NCBI RefSeq assembly: GCF_006715085.1
Contig: NZ_VFMM01000002.1
Span: forward strand, 1,302,001-1,366,000
Direction of reading: 5' to 3'
Length of the DNA stretch: 64,000 nt
Origin: Kribbella jejuensis
Lineage (GTDB): Bacteria > Actinomycetota > Actinomycetes > Propionibacteriales > Kribbellaceae
A program made the position numbers and the translations under genes. Below the pieces are notes generated by a model that had not been told where the DNA came from, made no database searches, and saw only the letters and a program-made list of their open reading frames with translations. Below are positions 14,735 to 22,193 of this stretch, piece by piece (within the stretch, counting starts at the first letter, position 1; the number at the start of each line of letters is the position of its first letter).

Positions 14735-17299
14735 TCAGAGGGTTGCGACGACCTTGACAGCATCGGAGTCGTCCGTGTTCCAGACGATCTCGCCGGTGAT
14801 CCGGCCGGCGGCGCGCAGGTCGGGTTCGGCTCGTTCGGCCAGGGCGAGGCGGGCGGCGGGGCCGGTGACCTCGACCTTCGAGACCTCGGTCTTCATCGAC
14901 ACCTGCGCCTCGGACTTCGCGCCACGGATCCCCGCGAGGACCTCGGACACCGCGTCGAGCACCTCGGCCGGCTGCTCCGCCACCGCGAGGTCAGCCTCGG
15001 GTGTCGGCCAGGACGACAGGTGGATCGAACCCTCCTGCCACCACGACCAGACCTCCTCGGTCGCGAACGGCAGGTACGGCGCGAGCAACCGCAACTGGAC
15101 CGACAACGCCACCGCCAGCGCAGCCTTCGCCGAGGCAGCAAGTGCGTCGCCCTGGCCGCCGTACGCGCGCTCCTTCACCAGCTCGACGTAGTCGTCGCAG
15201 AACGTCCAGAAGAACCGCTCCGCGACCTCCAGTGCACCGGTGTAGTCGTACCGGTCGAAGGCGGCGGTGGCGTCCACGACGACCGATCGCAGCCGCTGCA
15301 GCATCGCCAGGTCGATCGGCTCGGTGACCGCAGCCGGGTCGGCGGCGACGACCGCCGACGGGTCCTCCTCGGTCGCGCCGAACGAGAGCACGAACTTCGA
15401 CGCGTTCAGGACCTTGATCGCGAGCCGCCGGCCGACCTTCATCTGCGACTCGTCGAACGGCGAGTCCAGACCCGGGCGCGCCATCGCCGCGCGCCAGCGA
15501 ACGGCGTCGGAGCCGAACTTCTCCAGGATCTCCGACGGCACGACCGCGTTGCCCTTGGACTTCGACATCTTCTTCCGGTCCGGGTCGACGACGAACCCGG
15601 AGATCATCGACCGTGCCCACGGCAGCGTGCCGTTCTCGAAGTGCGCGCGGACGACGCGGGAGAACAGCCAGGTCCGGATGATCTCGTGTGCGTGCGTGTT
15701 CAGGTCCATCGGGAAGGTACGGCGGAACAGGTCGTCGTCGCGCTCCCACCCGCAGACGATGTGCGGCGTCAGCGACGACGTCGCCCAGGTGTCCATCACG
15801 TCCGGGTCGGCCTCGAAACCGCCCGGCTTGCCGCGCTGGGACTCGTCGTACCCACGGGGGGCCTGCGAGGTCGGGTCGATCGGCAGCTCGGCCTCGGACG
15901 GCATCAGCGGGTGCTCGTAGTCGGGCTCGCCGTCGGCGTTCAGCGGATACCAGACCGGGAACGGGACGCCGAAGTACCGCTGGCGGGAGATCAGCCAGTC
16001 GCCGTTCAGCCCCTCGACCCAGTTGAGGTACCGGTGGCGCATGTGCTCGGGGACCCAGGCGAGCTCGTTGCCGCGCTCGATGAACTCCTGCTTGAGCGCA
16101 GCGTCCCGGCCGCCGTTGGTGATGTACCACTGCCGGGTGGAGACGATCTCGAGCGGCTTGTCGCCGTTCTCGTAGAAGTTCGCCATCCGCTCGGTCTTCT
16201 TCGGCTCGCCGTCCAGCTCGCCGCTCTCGCGCAGCTTCTGGACGATCAGTTCGCGCGCGCTGAAGACGGTCTTGCCGGCGAGCTCGGCGTACAGGTCGGA
16301 ACCCTCGAGCCACGCCGGGGTCTCGCGGAGCAGCCGGCCGTCGCGGCCGATCACCGTACGGACCGGGAGCTGCAGCTCGCGCCACCACTGGATGTCCGTC
16401 TGGTCGCCGAACGTGCAGCACATCGCGATGCCGGCGCCCTTGTCCATCTCGGCGGCCTCGTGCGCGAGGACCGGGACCTCGACACCGAACAGCGGCGACT
16501 TCACCGTCGTCCCGAAGAGGTGCTTGTACCGCTCGTCGTCGGGGTGCGCGATCAGCGCGACACACGCCGGGATCAGCTCCGGACGGGTGGTCTCGATGTA
16601 GATCGGCCCGTCGGCGCCGTGGAACGCGACCCGGTGATAGGCGCCCGGATACGGCCGGGCTTCCATCTCGGCCTGCGCGACCGCGGTCTGGAACGTGACG
16701 TCCCAGACCGTCGGCGCCTCGGCCAGATACGCCTCGCCGCGGGCGAAGTTGCGCAGGAAGGCGCGCTGCGACGTACGCCGGGAGTCCTCGGAGATCGTGG
16801 TGTACAGGTAGGACCAGTCGACGCTCAGGCCGACCTGGCGCCACATCGCCTCGAACGCACGCTCGTCGATGTGCGTGAGCTCACCGCACAGGTCGACGAA
16901 GTTCTGCCGGGAAATCGGGACCTGCTTCTTCGGGTCCGGCTTCTCCGGCGGGGTGAAGTCCGGGTCGTAGGGCAGCGACGGGTCGCACTTGACGCCGTAG
17001 TAGTTCTGCACCCGGCGTTCGGTCGGCAGGCCGTTGTCGTCCCAGCCGATCGGGTAGAAGACCTTCTTGCCGCGCATCCGCTGGTACCGCGCGACCAGGT
17101 CGGTGTGGGTGTAGCTGAAGATGTGCCCGACGTGCAGCGACCCGGAGACCGTCGGCGGCGGCGTGTCGATGGAATACACATCGGCACGCTCGGCGGTGCG
17201 GTCGAAGGCGTAGGTCTGCTGCTCCTTCCATACCGCAGCCCACTTCTCCTCGAGGCCGTCGAGGCTGGGCTTGTCTGGAACACGGGACGTCTGGCTCAT
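14735..17299 (-). CDS. valS: Valyl-tRNA synthetase
   Basis: Charges tRNA-Val with valine. The class I signature HVGH is at SGSLHVGHIFSYTH (near residue 54) and the second, KMSKS, at DRKKMSKSKGNAVV. The CP1 editing domain is present (ETTRPELIPACVALIAHPDD, GAGIAMCCTFGDQTD). The 854-residue protein ends soon after the anticodon-binding domain and lacks the C-terminal coiled-coil arm of the common bacterial form. Together with the Cys-Cys editing motif this points to the archaeal-like ValRS found in some actinobacteria and Rickettsia. I choose ATG 17299 because TAACAT (17312-17307) lies 7 bases before it, a leaderless arrangement; upstream in-frame codons are not conserved-looking. Confidence 0.96.
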   Translation of the reverse strand: MSQTSRVPDKPSLDGLEEKWAAVWKEQQTYAFDRTAERADVYSIDTPPPTVSGSLHVGHIFSYTHTDLVARYQRMRGKKVFYPIGWDDNGLPTERRVQNYYGVKCDPSLPYDPDFTPPEKPDPKKQVPISRQNFVDLCGELTHIDERAFEAMWRQVGLSVDWSYLYTTISEDSRRTSQRAFLRNFARGEAYLAEAPTVWDVTFQTAVAQAEMEARPYPGAYHRVAFHGADGPIYIETTRPELIPACVALIAHPDDERYKHLFGTTVKSPLFGVEVPVLAHEAAEMDKGAGIAMCCTFGDQTDIQWWRELQLPVRTVIGRDGRLLRETPAWLEGSDLYAELAGKTVFSARELIVQKLRESGELDGEPKKTERMANFYENGDKPLEIVSTRQWYITNGGRDAALKQEFIERGNELAWVPEHMRHRYLNWVEGLNGDWLISRQRYFGVPFPVWYPLNADGEPDYEHPLMPSEAELPIDPTSQAPRGYDESQRGKPGGFEADPDVMDTWATSSLTPHIVCGWERDDDLFRRTFPMDLNTHAHEIIRTWLFSRVVRAHFENGTLPWARSMISGFVVDPDRKKMSKSKGNAVVPSEILEKFGSDAVRWRAAMARPGLDSPFDESQMKVGRRLAIKVLNASKFVLSFGATEEDPSAVVAADPAAVTEPIDLAMLQRLRSVVVDATAAFDRYDYTGALEVAERFFWTFCDDYVELVKERAYGGQGDALAASAKAALAVALSVQLRLLAPYLPFATEEVWSWWQEGSIHLSSWPTPEADLAVAEQPAEVLDAVSEVLAGIRGAKSEAQVSMKTEVSKVEVTGPAARLALAERAEPDLRAAGRITGEIVWNTDDSDAVKVVATL

Positions 17300-17306
17300 G
17301 CGCACA

Positions 17307-17312
17307 ATGTTA
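17307..17312 (-). promoter_or_regulatory. -10 element for leaderless valS transcript
   Basis: TAACAT on the minus strand is followed by seven bases and then the valS ATG. There is no purine-rich ribosome binding site in that gap, so the message probably begins at the start codon. TANNNT-N7-ATG is the common leaderless pattern of actinobacteria. Confidence 0.5.
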
Positions 17313-17373
17313 GTGGTTGTCAAGGGGTGCTCCGACCGCTTTATCCACAGCCCCACCTAGACTTGGCGTTCTG

Positions 17374-18735
17374 ATGAGTGACCTCTCCTTCGCCGAGGTA
17401 TCGGCACGGCTCCAGGCGCGCTGGCCGGAGCACAAGATCGAGCCCACCCTGGAGCGCGTCCGGCGGCTCGTCGAGCTGCTCGGCGACCCCCAGAAGGCCT
17501 ATCCGGTGGTGCATCTGACCGGCACCAACGGCAAGACGTCGACCGCGCGGATGATCGACACCCTGCTGCGCGAGTCGGGTCTCCGCACCGGCCGTTTCAC
17601 CAGCCCGCACCTGGAAAAAGTGACCGAGCGGATCACGCTGGACGGCGAACCGGTCAGCGAACAGCGCTTCGTCGAGGCGTACGAGGAGATCGCGCCGTAC
17701 CTCGACGTCGTTGATGCCGAGCAGGAGAACCCGCTGACGTTCTTCGAGGCGATGGTCGGGATGGCGTTCGCGATCTTCGCCGACGCCCCGGTCGACGTGG
17801 CGGTGATCGAGGTCGGCCTCGGCGGCACCTGGGACGCCACCAACGTCGCCGACGGCACGGTCTCGGTGATCACGCCGATCGCGGTCGACCACGCGCACCT
17901 GCTCGGTGCGGATCCGGTCACGATCGCCGGCGAGAAGTCCGGCATCATCAAGCCCGGCGGCACGGTCGTGATGGCCCAGCAGAGCCTCGACGTCTTCGAA
18001 GTACTGCTCCGCAAGGCCGCCGAGGTCGGCGCCCAGGTCGCCCGCGAGGGGATCGAGTTCGGCGTCGTCAGCCGGACGCTCGCGGTCGGCGGCCAGGTCG
18101 TGTCGATCAAGGGCCTCGGAGCGGAGTACGACGAACTCTTCGTCCCGCTGCACGGTGAGTACCAGGCGCACAACGCCGCGGTCGCGGTCGCCGCCGTCGA
18201 GGCGCTGCTCGGCGCGAGCCCCGAGACCGAGGGCCGGGTCACCACCGAGCTGCTGCAGGCCGGCTTCGAGCAGGTCACCAGCCCGGGCCGGCTGGAGGTC
18301 GTCCGGCAGAGCCCGACGATCGTGGTGGACGCCGCGCACAACCCGCACGGCGCCGAGGCCACCGCGGCCGCGGTGTCGGAGGCGTTCCAGTTCCAGCCGC
18401 TGATCGGCGTCCTCGGCTGCATGAAGGACAAGGACGTGTACGGCGTCCTCGAGGCGTACGAGCCGATCATGGAGACCGTGGTCTGCACCCGGAACAGCTT
18501 CGTCGAGCGCTCGATGCCCGCCGAGGAACTGGGCGAGCTCGCCGCGGAGGTCTTCGGTGAGGAACGGGTACTCGTCCGCCCGCACCTGATCGACGCGATC
18601 GACGACGCGATCCGGCTCGCCGAGGAAGGCGCGGTCGCGCTCGGCAGTGGCGGCGTACTGATCACCGGCTCGGTGATCACCGCCGGCGAGGCGCGGGCAC
18701 TGCTCGTGCGGAAACCGAAGGACGACAAGCGATGA
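17374..18735 (+). CDS. folC: Bifunctional folylpolyglutamate synthase / dihydrofolate synthase
   Basis: Adds glutamate to dihydropteroate and to folates in the cytoplasm. The Mur-ligase-like ATP site is VVHLTGTNGKTSTARMIDTLL (P-loop near residues 47-58). The folate-binding and catalytic regions FTSPHLEKVTERI and VIEVGLGGTWDATNVA follow, and the C-terminal domain begins around TSPGRLEVVRQSPTIVVDAAHNPHG (H-N-P-H-G signature). 453 residues. A TAGACT box (17358-17363) ten bases before the ATG and no ribosome site suggest a near-leaderless message. Divergent from valS and overlapping the DUF4233 gene by ATGA, the arrangement common in Streptomyces. Confidence 0.95.
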   Translation: MSDLSFAEVSARLQARWPEHKIEPTLERVRRLVELLGDPQKAYPVVHLTGTNGKTSTARMIDTLLRESGLRTGRFTSPHLEKVTERITLDGEPVSEQRFVEAYEEIAPYLDVVDAEQENPLTFFEAMVGMAFAIFADAPVDVAVIEVGLGGTWDATNVADGTVSVITPIAVDHAHLLGADPVTIAGEKSGIIKPGGTVVMAQQSLDVFEVLLRKAAEVGAQVAREGIEFGVVSRTLAVGGQVVSIKGLGAEYDELFVPLHGEYQAHNAAVAVAAVEALLGASPETEGRVTTELLQAGFEQVTSPGRLEVVRQSPTIVVDAAHNPHGAEATAAAVSEAFQFQPLIGVLGCMKDKDVYGVLEAYEPIMETVVCTRNSFVERSMPAEELGELAAEVFGEERVLVRPHLIDAIDDAIRLAEEGAVALGSGGVLITGSVITAGEARALLVRKPKDDKR

Positions 18736-19094
18736 GGTCGCTCGCCTCGATCGTGCTCGCGTTCGAGTCCGTCGTCCTCGCCCTCGTCACCCCGGTGATG
18801 ATCTCGATCGCGGGCGTCCGCCCCGCAGTCGCGGTCCCGATCTGCCTCGGTCTTTTCGTACTGGCGCTGCTCTCGGCCGGATTGCTCCGCTTCCAGGCGG
18901 GCTACGTGCTCGGTTCGCTCGTCCAGGTCGGCGCCGTCGGCCTCGGCTTCGTCGTACCGGTGATGTTCGTCCTCGGCCTGGCCTTCGCCGCCTTCTGGGT
19001 CGCGGCGATCGTCCTAGGCCGCCGCATCGAGGAGGCCAAACGAACACACCAACAGCTAGGCTCTGCCGCCCCGACTACTTCGAGAGAGAGTTGA
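18732..19094 (+). CDS. DUF4233 membrane protein
   Basis: Small protein of 120 residues with about four hydrophobic segments and a short charged tail (RRIEEAKRTHQQ). It matches the DUF4233 family, which is almost always encoded between folC and ndk in actinobacteria. Function unknown. The ATG overlaps the folC stop (ATGA) so it is cotranslated; the ndk start follows after 3 bases. Confidence 0.9.
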   Translation: MRSLASIVLAFESVVLALVTPVMISIAGVRPAVAVPICLGLFVLALLSAGLLRFQAGYVLGSLVQVGAVGLGFVVPVMFVLGLAFAAFWVAAIVLGRRIEEAKRTHQQLGSAAPTTSRES

Positions 19095-19097
19095 CAG

Positions 19098-19508
19098 ATG
19101 TCGCAGCGCACCCTGGTCCTGCTCAAGCCCGACACGGTCCGCCGCGGCCTGGTCGGCGAGGTGCTGGGCCGGTTCGAGGCCAAGGGCCTCACGATCGTCG
19201 CGATGGACCTGCGCACGATCGACGCCGAACTGGCCGACCAGCACTACGCCGAGCACGTCGAGAAGGCCTTCTACCCGCCGCTGCGCGACTTCGTCACCAG
19301 CGGCCCGCTGGTCGCGCTCGTCCTCGAGGGCGACGAGGCGATCGAGGTCGTCCGGGCCCTGAACGGCGCCACCGACGGCCGCAAGGCCGCCCCGGGCACG
19401 ATCCGCGGCGACCTCTCGCTGTCCAACCGCGAGAACCTCGTGCACGGCTCGGATTCGGAGGAGTCGGCCGCCCGCGAGATCAAGATCTGGTTCCCCGATC
19501 TGCCCTGA
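19098..19508 (+). CDS. ndk: Nucleoside diphosphate kinase
   Basis: Transfers the gamma-phosphate of ATP to NDPs through a phosphohistidine. The protein is 136 residues, the standard bacterial length. It starts QRTLVLLKPDTVRRGLVGEVLGRFE (Lys and nucleotide-site residues), and the catalytic His116 lies in ENLVHGSDSEESAAREI, the family signature. Ribosome binding site GAGAGAG before the ATG. Part of the folC-DUF4233-ndk cluster upstream of the cell-shape genes. Confidence 0.97.
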   Translation: MSQRTLVLLKPDTVRRGLVGEVLGRFEAKGLTIVAMDLRTIDAELADQHYAEHVEKAFYPPLRDFVTSGPLVALVLEGDEAIEVVRALNGATDGRKAAPGTIRGDLSLSNRENLVHGSDSEESAAREIKIWFPDLP

Positions 19509-19657
19509 CCTCCTCGGGGTCCCTTCGCCGAAAGGCCGATGCGGACTGCAGGTGAAGAGACCGATACGATACGTGCCTGGGCGGACGGGTCGTGTCGGTC
19601 CACAGGCCGGGCGCGGGAGCGCTTAGCCTGGTCGGGGACCGAGTGGGAGGTGCCGCG

Positions 19658-20686
19658 GTGGCGAACAGCATGCTCGGCCGCGACATGGCGGTCGATCTCG
19701 GAACGGCGAACACCCTGGTGTACGTGCGTGGCCGCGGCGTCGTGCTGAACGAGCCGTCGGTGGTCGCGACCCGGACGGACGAGCCGCAGGAAGCGGTCGC
19801 GTTCGGGCACGAGGCGAAGAAGATGATCGGCCGGACGCCCGGCAACATCACCGCGATCCGGCCGTTGAAGGACGGCGTGATCGCCGACTTCGACGCCGCC
19901 GAGCAGATGCTGCGGTACTTCATCCAGCGCGTGCACCGCCGGCGGTACTTCGCCAAGCCGCGGATCGTGGTCTGCGTGCCGTCCGGCATCACCGCGGTGG
20001 AGCAGCGCGCGGTCCGCGACGCCGGATACATGGCCGGCGCCCGCAAGGTCTACATCATCGAGGAACCGATGGCCGCCGCGCTCGGCTCGAACCTCGAGGT
20101 CCGCGACGCCACCGGCAACATGGTGGTCGACATCGGCGGCGGCACCACCGAGGTCGCGGTGATCTCGTTCGGCGGCATCGTCACCAGCCAGTCGATCCGG
20201 GTGGCCGGCGACGCGATCGACAAGGCGATCGTGAACCACTGCAAGAAGGAGTTCTCGCTGCTGCTCGGCGAGGCGACGTCGGAGCAGATCAAGATGACGA
20301 TCGGGTCGGCGTTCCCGACCACCGACGGCCCGGACAGCGAGATCCGCGGCCGGGACATGGTCTCCGGGCTGCCGCGGACCGTGAAGGTGTCCTCGTCGAA
20401 CATCCGGCAGGCGATCGAGGAGCCGATCACCGCGATCGTCGACGCGGTCAAGGCGACTCTGGACAAGACCCCGCCGGAGCTGGCCGGCGACATCGTCGAC
20501 CGCGGCATCGTGCTGACCGGCGGCGGCGCGCTGCTGAAGGGCATGGACGAGCGGCTGCGGCACGAGACCGGCATCCCGATCCACGTCGCGGAGAACCCGC
20601 TGGACGCCGTCGTGCTCGGCGCCGGCAAGTGCGTGGACAACATCGAGACCCTCAACCGCATCCTGGTCACCGACAACCGGCGCTGA
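19658..20686 (+). CDS. mreB: Rod shape-determining actin-like protein MreB
   Basis: Polymerises under the membrane and guides lateral or spore wall synthesis. Actin-fold signatures: phosphate 1 loop MAVDLGTANTLVYVRG, VVCVPSGITAVEQRAV, phosphate 2 loop MVVDIGGGTTEVAVISFGGIV, and the adenosine motif GIVLTGGGALLKGMDERL. 342 residues. I choose the GTG at 19658 (MANSMLGRDM) because GGGAGG lies 7 bases before it; earlier in-frame codons encode atypical residues. A TACGAT -10-like box lies at 19565. First gene of the mreBCD-mrdA-rodA operon. Confidence 0.96.
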   Translation: MANSMLGRDMAVDLGTANTLVYVRGRGVVLNEPSVVATRTDEPQEAVAFGHEAKKMIGRTPGNITAIRPLKDGVIADFDAAEQMLRYFIQRVHRRRYFAKPRIVVCVPSGITAVEQRAVRDAGYMAGARKVYIIEEPMAAALGSNLEVRDATGNMVVDIGGGTTEVAVISFGGIVTSQSIRVAGDAIDKAIVNHCKKEFSLLLGEATSEQIKMTIGSAFPTTDGPDSEIRGRDMVSGLPRTVKVSSSNIRQAIEEPITAIVDAVKATLDKTPPELAGDIVDRGIVLTGGGALLKGMDERLRHETGIPIHVAENPLDAVVLGAGKCVDNIETLNRILVTDNRR

Positions 20687-20698
20687 GGTACCGACCGA

Positions 20699-21655
20699 AT
20701 GCTCAAAGATCTCGGTGGCCCGTCCAAGAGCACCTCCACCCGGAGTGCTTTCCGTTCGGCGGGCGAGACACCGCTGCGATCGGCCGGTACGCCGCGCGAC
20801 GTGCGCCGCCGCCGATCCGTGCTGGCGCTGGTGATCCTGGCCTGTCTCACGCTGATCGTGCTGGATGCTCGCCGCTCGGCCGGTTCACCGGTCGAGCCGT
20901 TGCGCGAGGGCGCGGCCGCCGTGTTCGGTCCGCTCGAGTCGACCGCGACGTCGGCCCGGGTGCCTGTGGACAACCTCCGCGACCGCTTCGCGGAAATGGA
21001 TAGGTTGAAAGCAGAGAACGAAAAACTGAAGAAGGAAAACGAGGACCTGACCCGGCAGCTGAACACCACCGACTACACCCGCAACCGCGCGCAGGAGCTG
21101 GACGACCTGCTCAAGGTCGCACCGGCGTACACGATGACGCCGGCCCGGGTGATCGGTATCGGCAGCGCGCAGACGTTCAGCCACACGGTGACGATCGACG
21201 CCGGGACGGCCGACGGTGTGCGTCCCGACATGACCGTGCTGAACGGGATCGGTTTGGTCGGCCGGGTGGTGCGAGCCACCCAGGGGACCGCGACCGTGCT
21301 GCTGATCGGCGACCGCAACTCGACCGTCGGCGGCCGGCTGAACTCGACGATGGCGCTCGGTTTCGTCTCCGGACGCGGCGACGTGGCCGGCACCCTCGAC
21401 TACAAGCTCGTCGACCCGAAGGCACGGCCCAAGGTCGGCGACAAGATCGTCACCTGGGGCTCCAGCAACAACGCACCGTACGTACCGGGCGTCCCGATCG
21501 GCGTCGTCACCTCGGTGACGCCGAACGAGGGCGCCCTCGGATCCACCGCAACCATCAAGCCGTATGTCGATCCGACCCGGATCGACACCGTAGGCGTGGT
21601 GACCGGGCCGCCCGCCCGGCCGCCGCGCCAGCAGATCACCGGAAAGGGGAGCTGA
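20699..21655 (+). CDS. mreC: Rod shape-determining protein MreC
   Basis: Bitopic membrane scaffold linking MreB to the penicillin-binding proteins. Domains in order: basic disordered N-terminus (about 1-38), one transmembrane helix (SVLALVILACLTLIVL), a coiled coil rich in Lys/Glu (MDRLKAENEKLKKENEDL, about 101-118), then the beta-barrel domain with the conserved GIGSAQTFSHTVTIDAGTADGV and GLVGRVV. 318 residues. It begins 12 bases after mreB, and ends 1 base before the mreD start. Confidence 0.95.
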   Translation: MLKDLGGPSKSTSTRSAFRSAGETPLRSAGTPRDVRRRRSVLALVILACLTLIVLDARRSAGSPVEPLREGAAAVFGPLESTATSARVPVDNLRDRFAEMDRLKAENEKLKKENEDLTRQLNTTDYTRNRAQELDDLLKVAPAYTMTPARVIGIGSAQTFSHTVTIDAGTADGVRPDMTVLNGIGLVGRVVRATQGTATVLLIGDRNSTVGGRLNSTMALGFVSGRGDVAGTLDYKLVDPKARPKVGDKIVTWGSSNNAPYVPGVPIGVVTSVTPNEGALGSTATIKPYVDPTRIDTVGVVTGPPARPPRQQITGKGS

Positions 21656-21656
21656 G

Positions 21657-22193
21657 TTGATCGCGCTGCGCATCGGGCTGGCTGCCCTGTTCCTGATGGT
21701 CGCCGTGACGCTACAGACGTCGGTGCTGACGCACATCGCGGTCGCCGGCGTGACGTGCGACCTGACGCTGATCGTGGTGATCGCGCTGGCGCTGTCCCGC
21801 GGGCCGGAGTGGGGTGCGATCGCCGGATTCGTCGGCGGTCTGCTGATGGACGTCGTCCCGCCGGCCGATCACACGGCCGGGCGGTGGGCGCTGTCGATGG
21901 CCGTCGCGGGGTACGTCGCCGGTCTGATCCGCCGCGAGCGCACGTCCACGGGCCCGGTCGGTCCGCTCGGTGTCGCGTTGACTGTCGTGCTGGGCACGGC
22001 GATCTCCTTCTTCCTGTACTCCGCGACCGGCTCGTTGCTGCACGACCCGTCGGTCGACTGGAGCGAGTTCGGCGTGCGCCTCGGCATCTCCGCCGGGTAC
22101 GACGTGGTCGGCGCGATCGTGGTGATCCCGCTGGTCATGTGGATCATGAGCCGCGTGAAGCCGGCCCGCGAACGCCGCCGGGTCGCCCCATGA
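21657..22193 (+). CDS. mreD: Rod shape-determining membrane protein MreD
   Basis: Small integral membrane partner of MreC, 178 residues with about five helices. Seen: LTLIVVIALALSRGPEWGAIAGFVGGLLMDVVPP, the family's conserved GxxxGfxxGLlxD core. The start is a TTG at 21657 with AAAGGGGAG before it; the mreC stop is one base upstream, and no ATG occurs early. The stop overlaps the mrdA start (ATGA). Confidence 0.9.
   Translation: MIALRIGLAALFLMVAVTLQTSVLTHIAVAGVTCDLTLIVVIALALSRGPEWGAIAGFVGGLLMDVVPPADHTAGRWALSMAVAGYVAGLIRRERTSTGPVGPLGVALTVVLGTAISFFLYSATGSLLHDPSVDWSEFGVRLGISAGYDVVGAIVVIPLVMWIMSRVKPARERRRVAP

Noticed and set aside
14729..17374. Open frame of 881 codons on the plus strand
   Set aside because: It is antisense to valS and its translation is Arg/Val/Asp-rich low complexity, the result of high third-position GC. 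valS has full motifs on the other strand.
17281..17380. T-box riboswitch in front of valS
   Set aside because: The gap to folC is 74 bases and the -10 box stands seven bases before the ATG, so there is no room for a leader.
21755..22189. N-terminal extension of PBP2
   Set aside because: The in-frame extension lies inside mreD and encodes Arg-rich residues. The ATG at 22190 overlaps the mreD stop and starts a normal PBP2 N-terminus.
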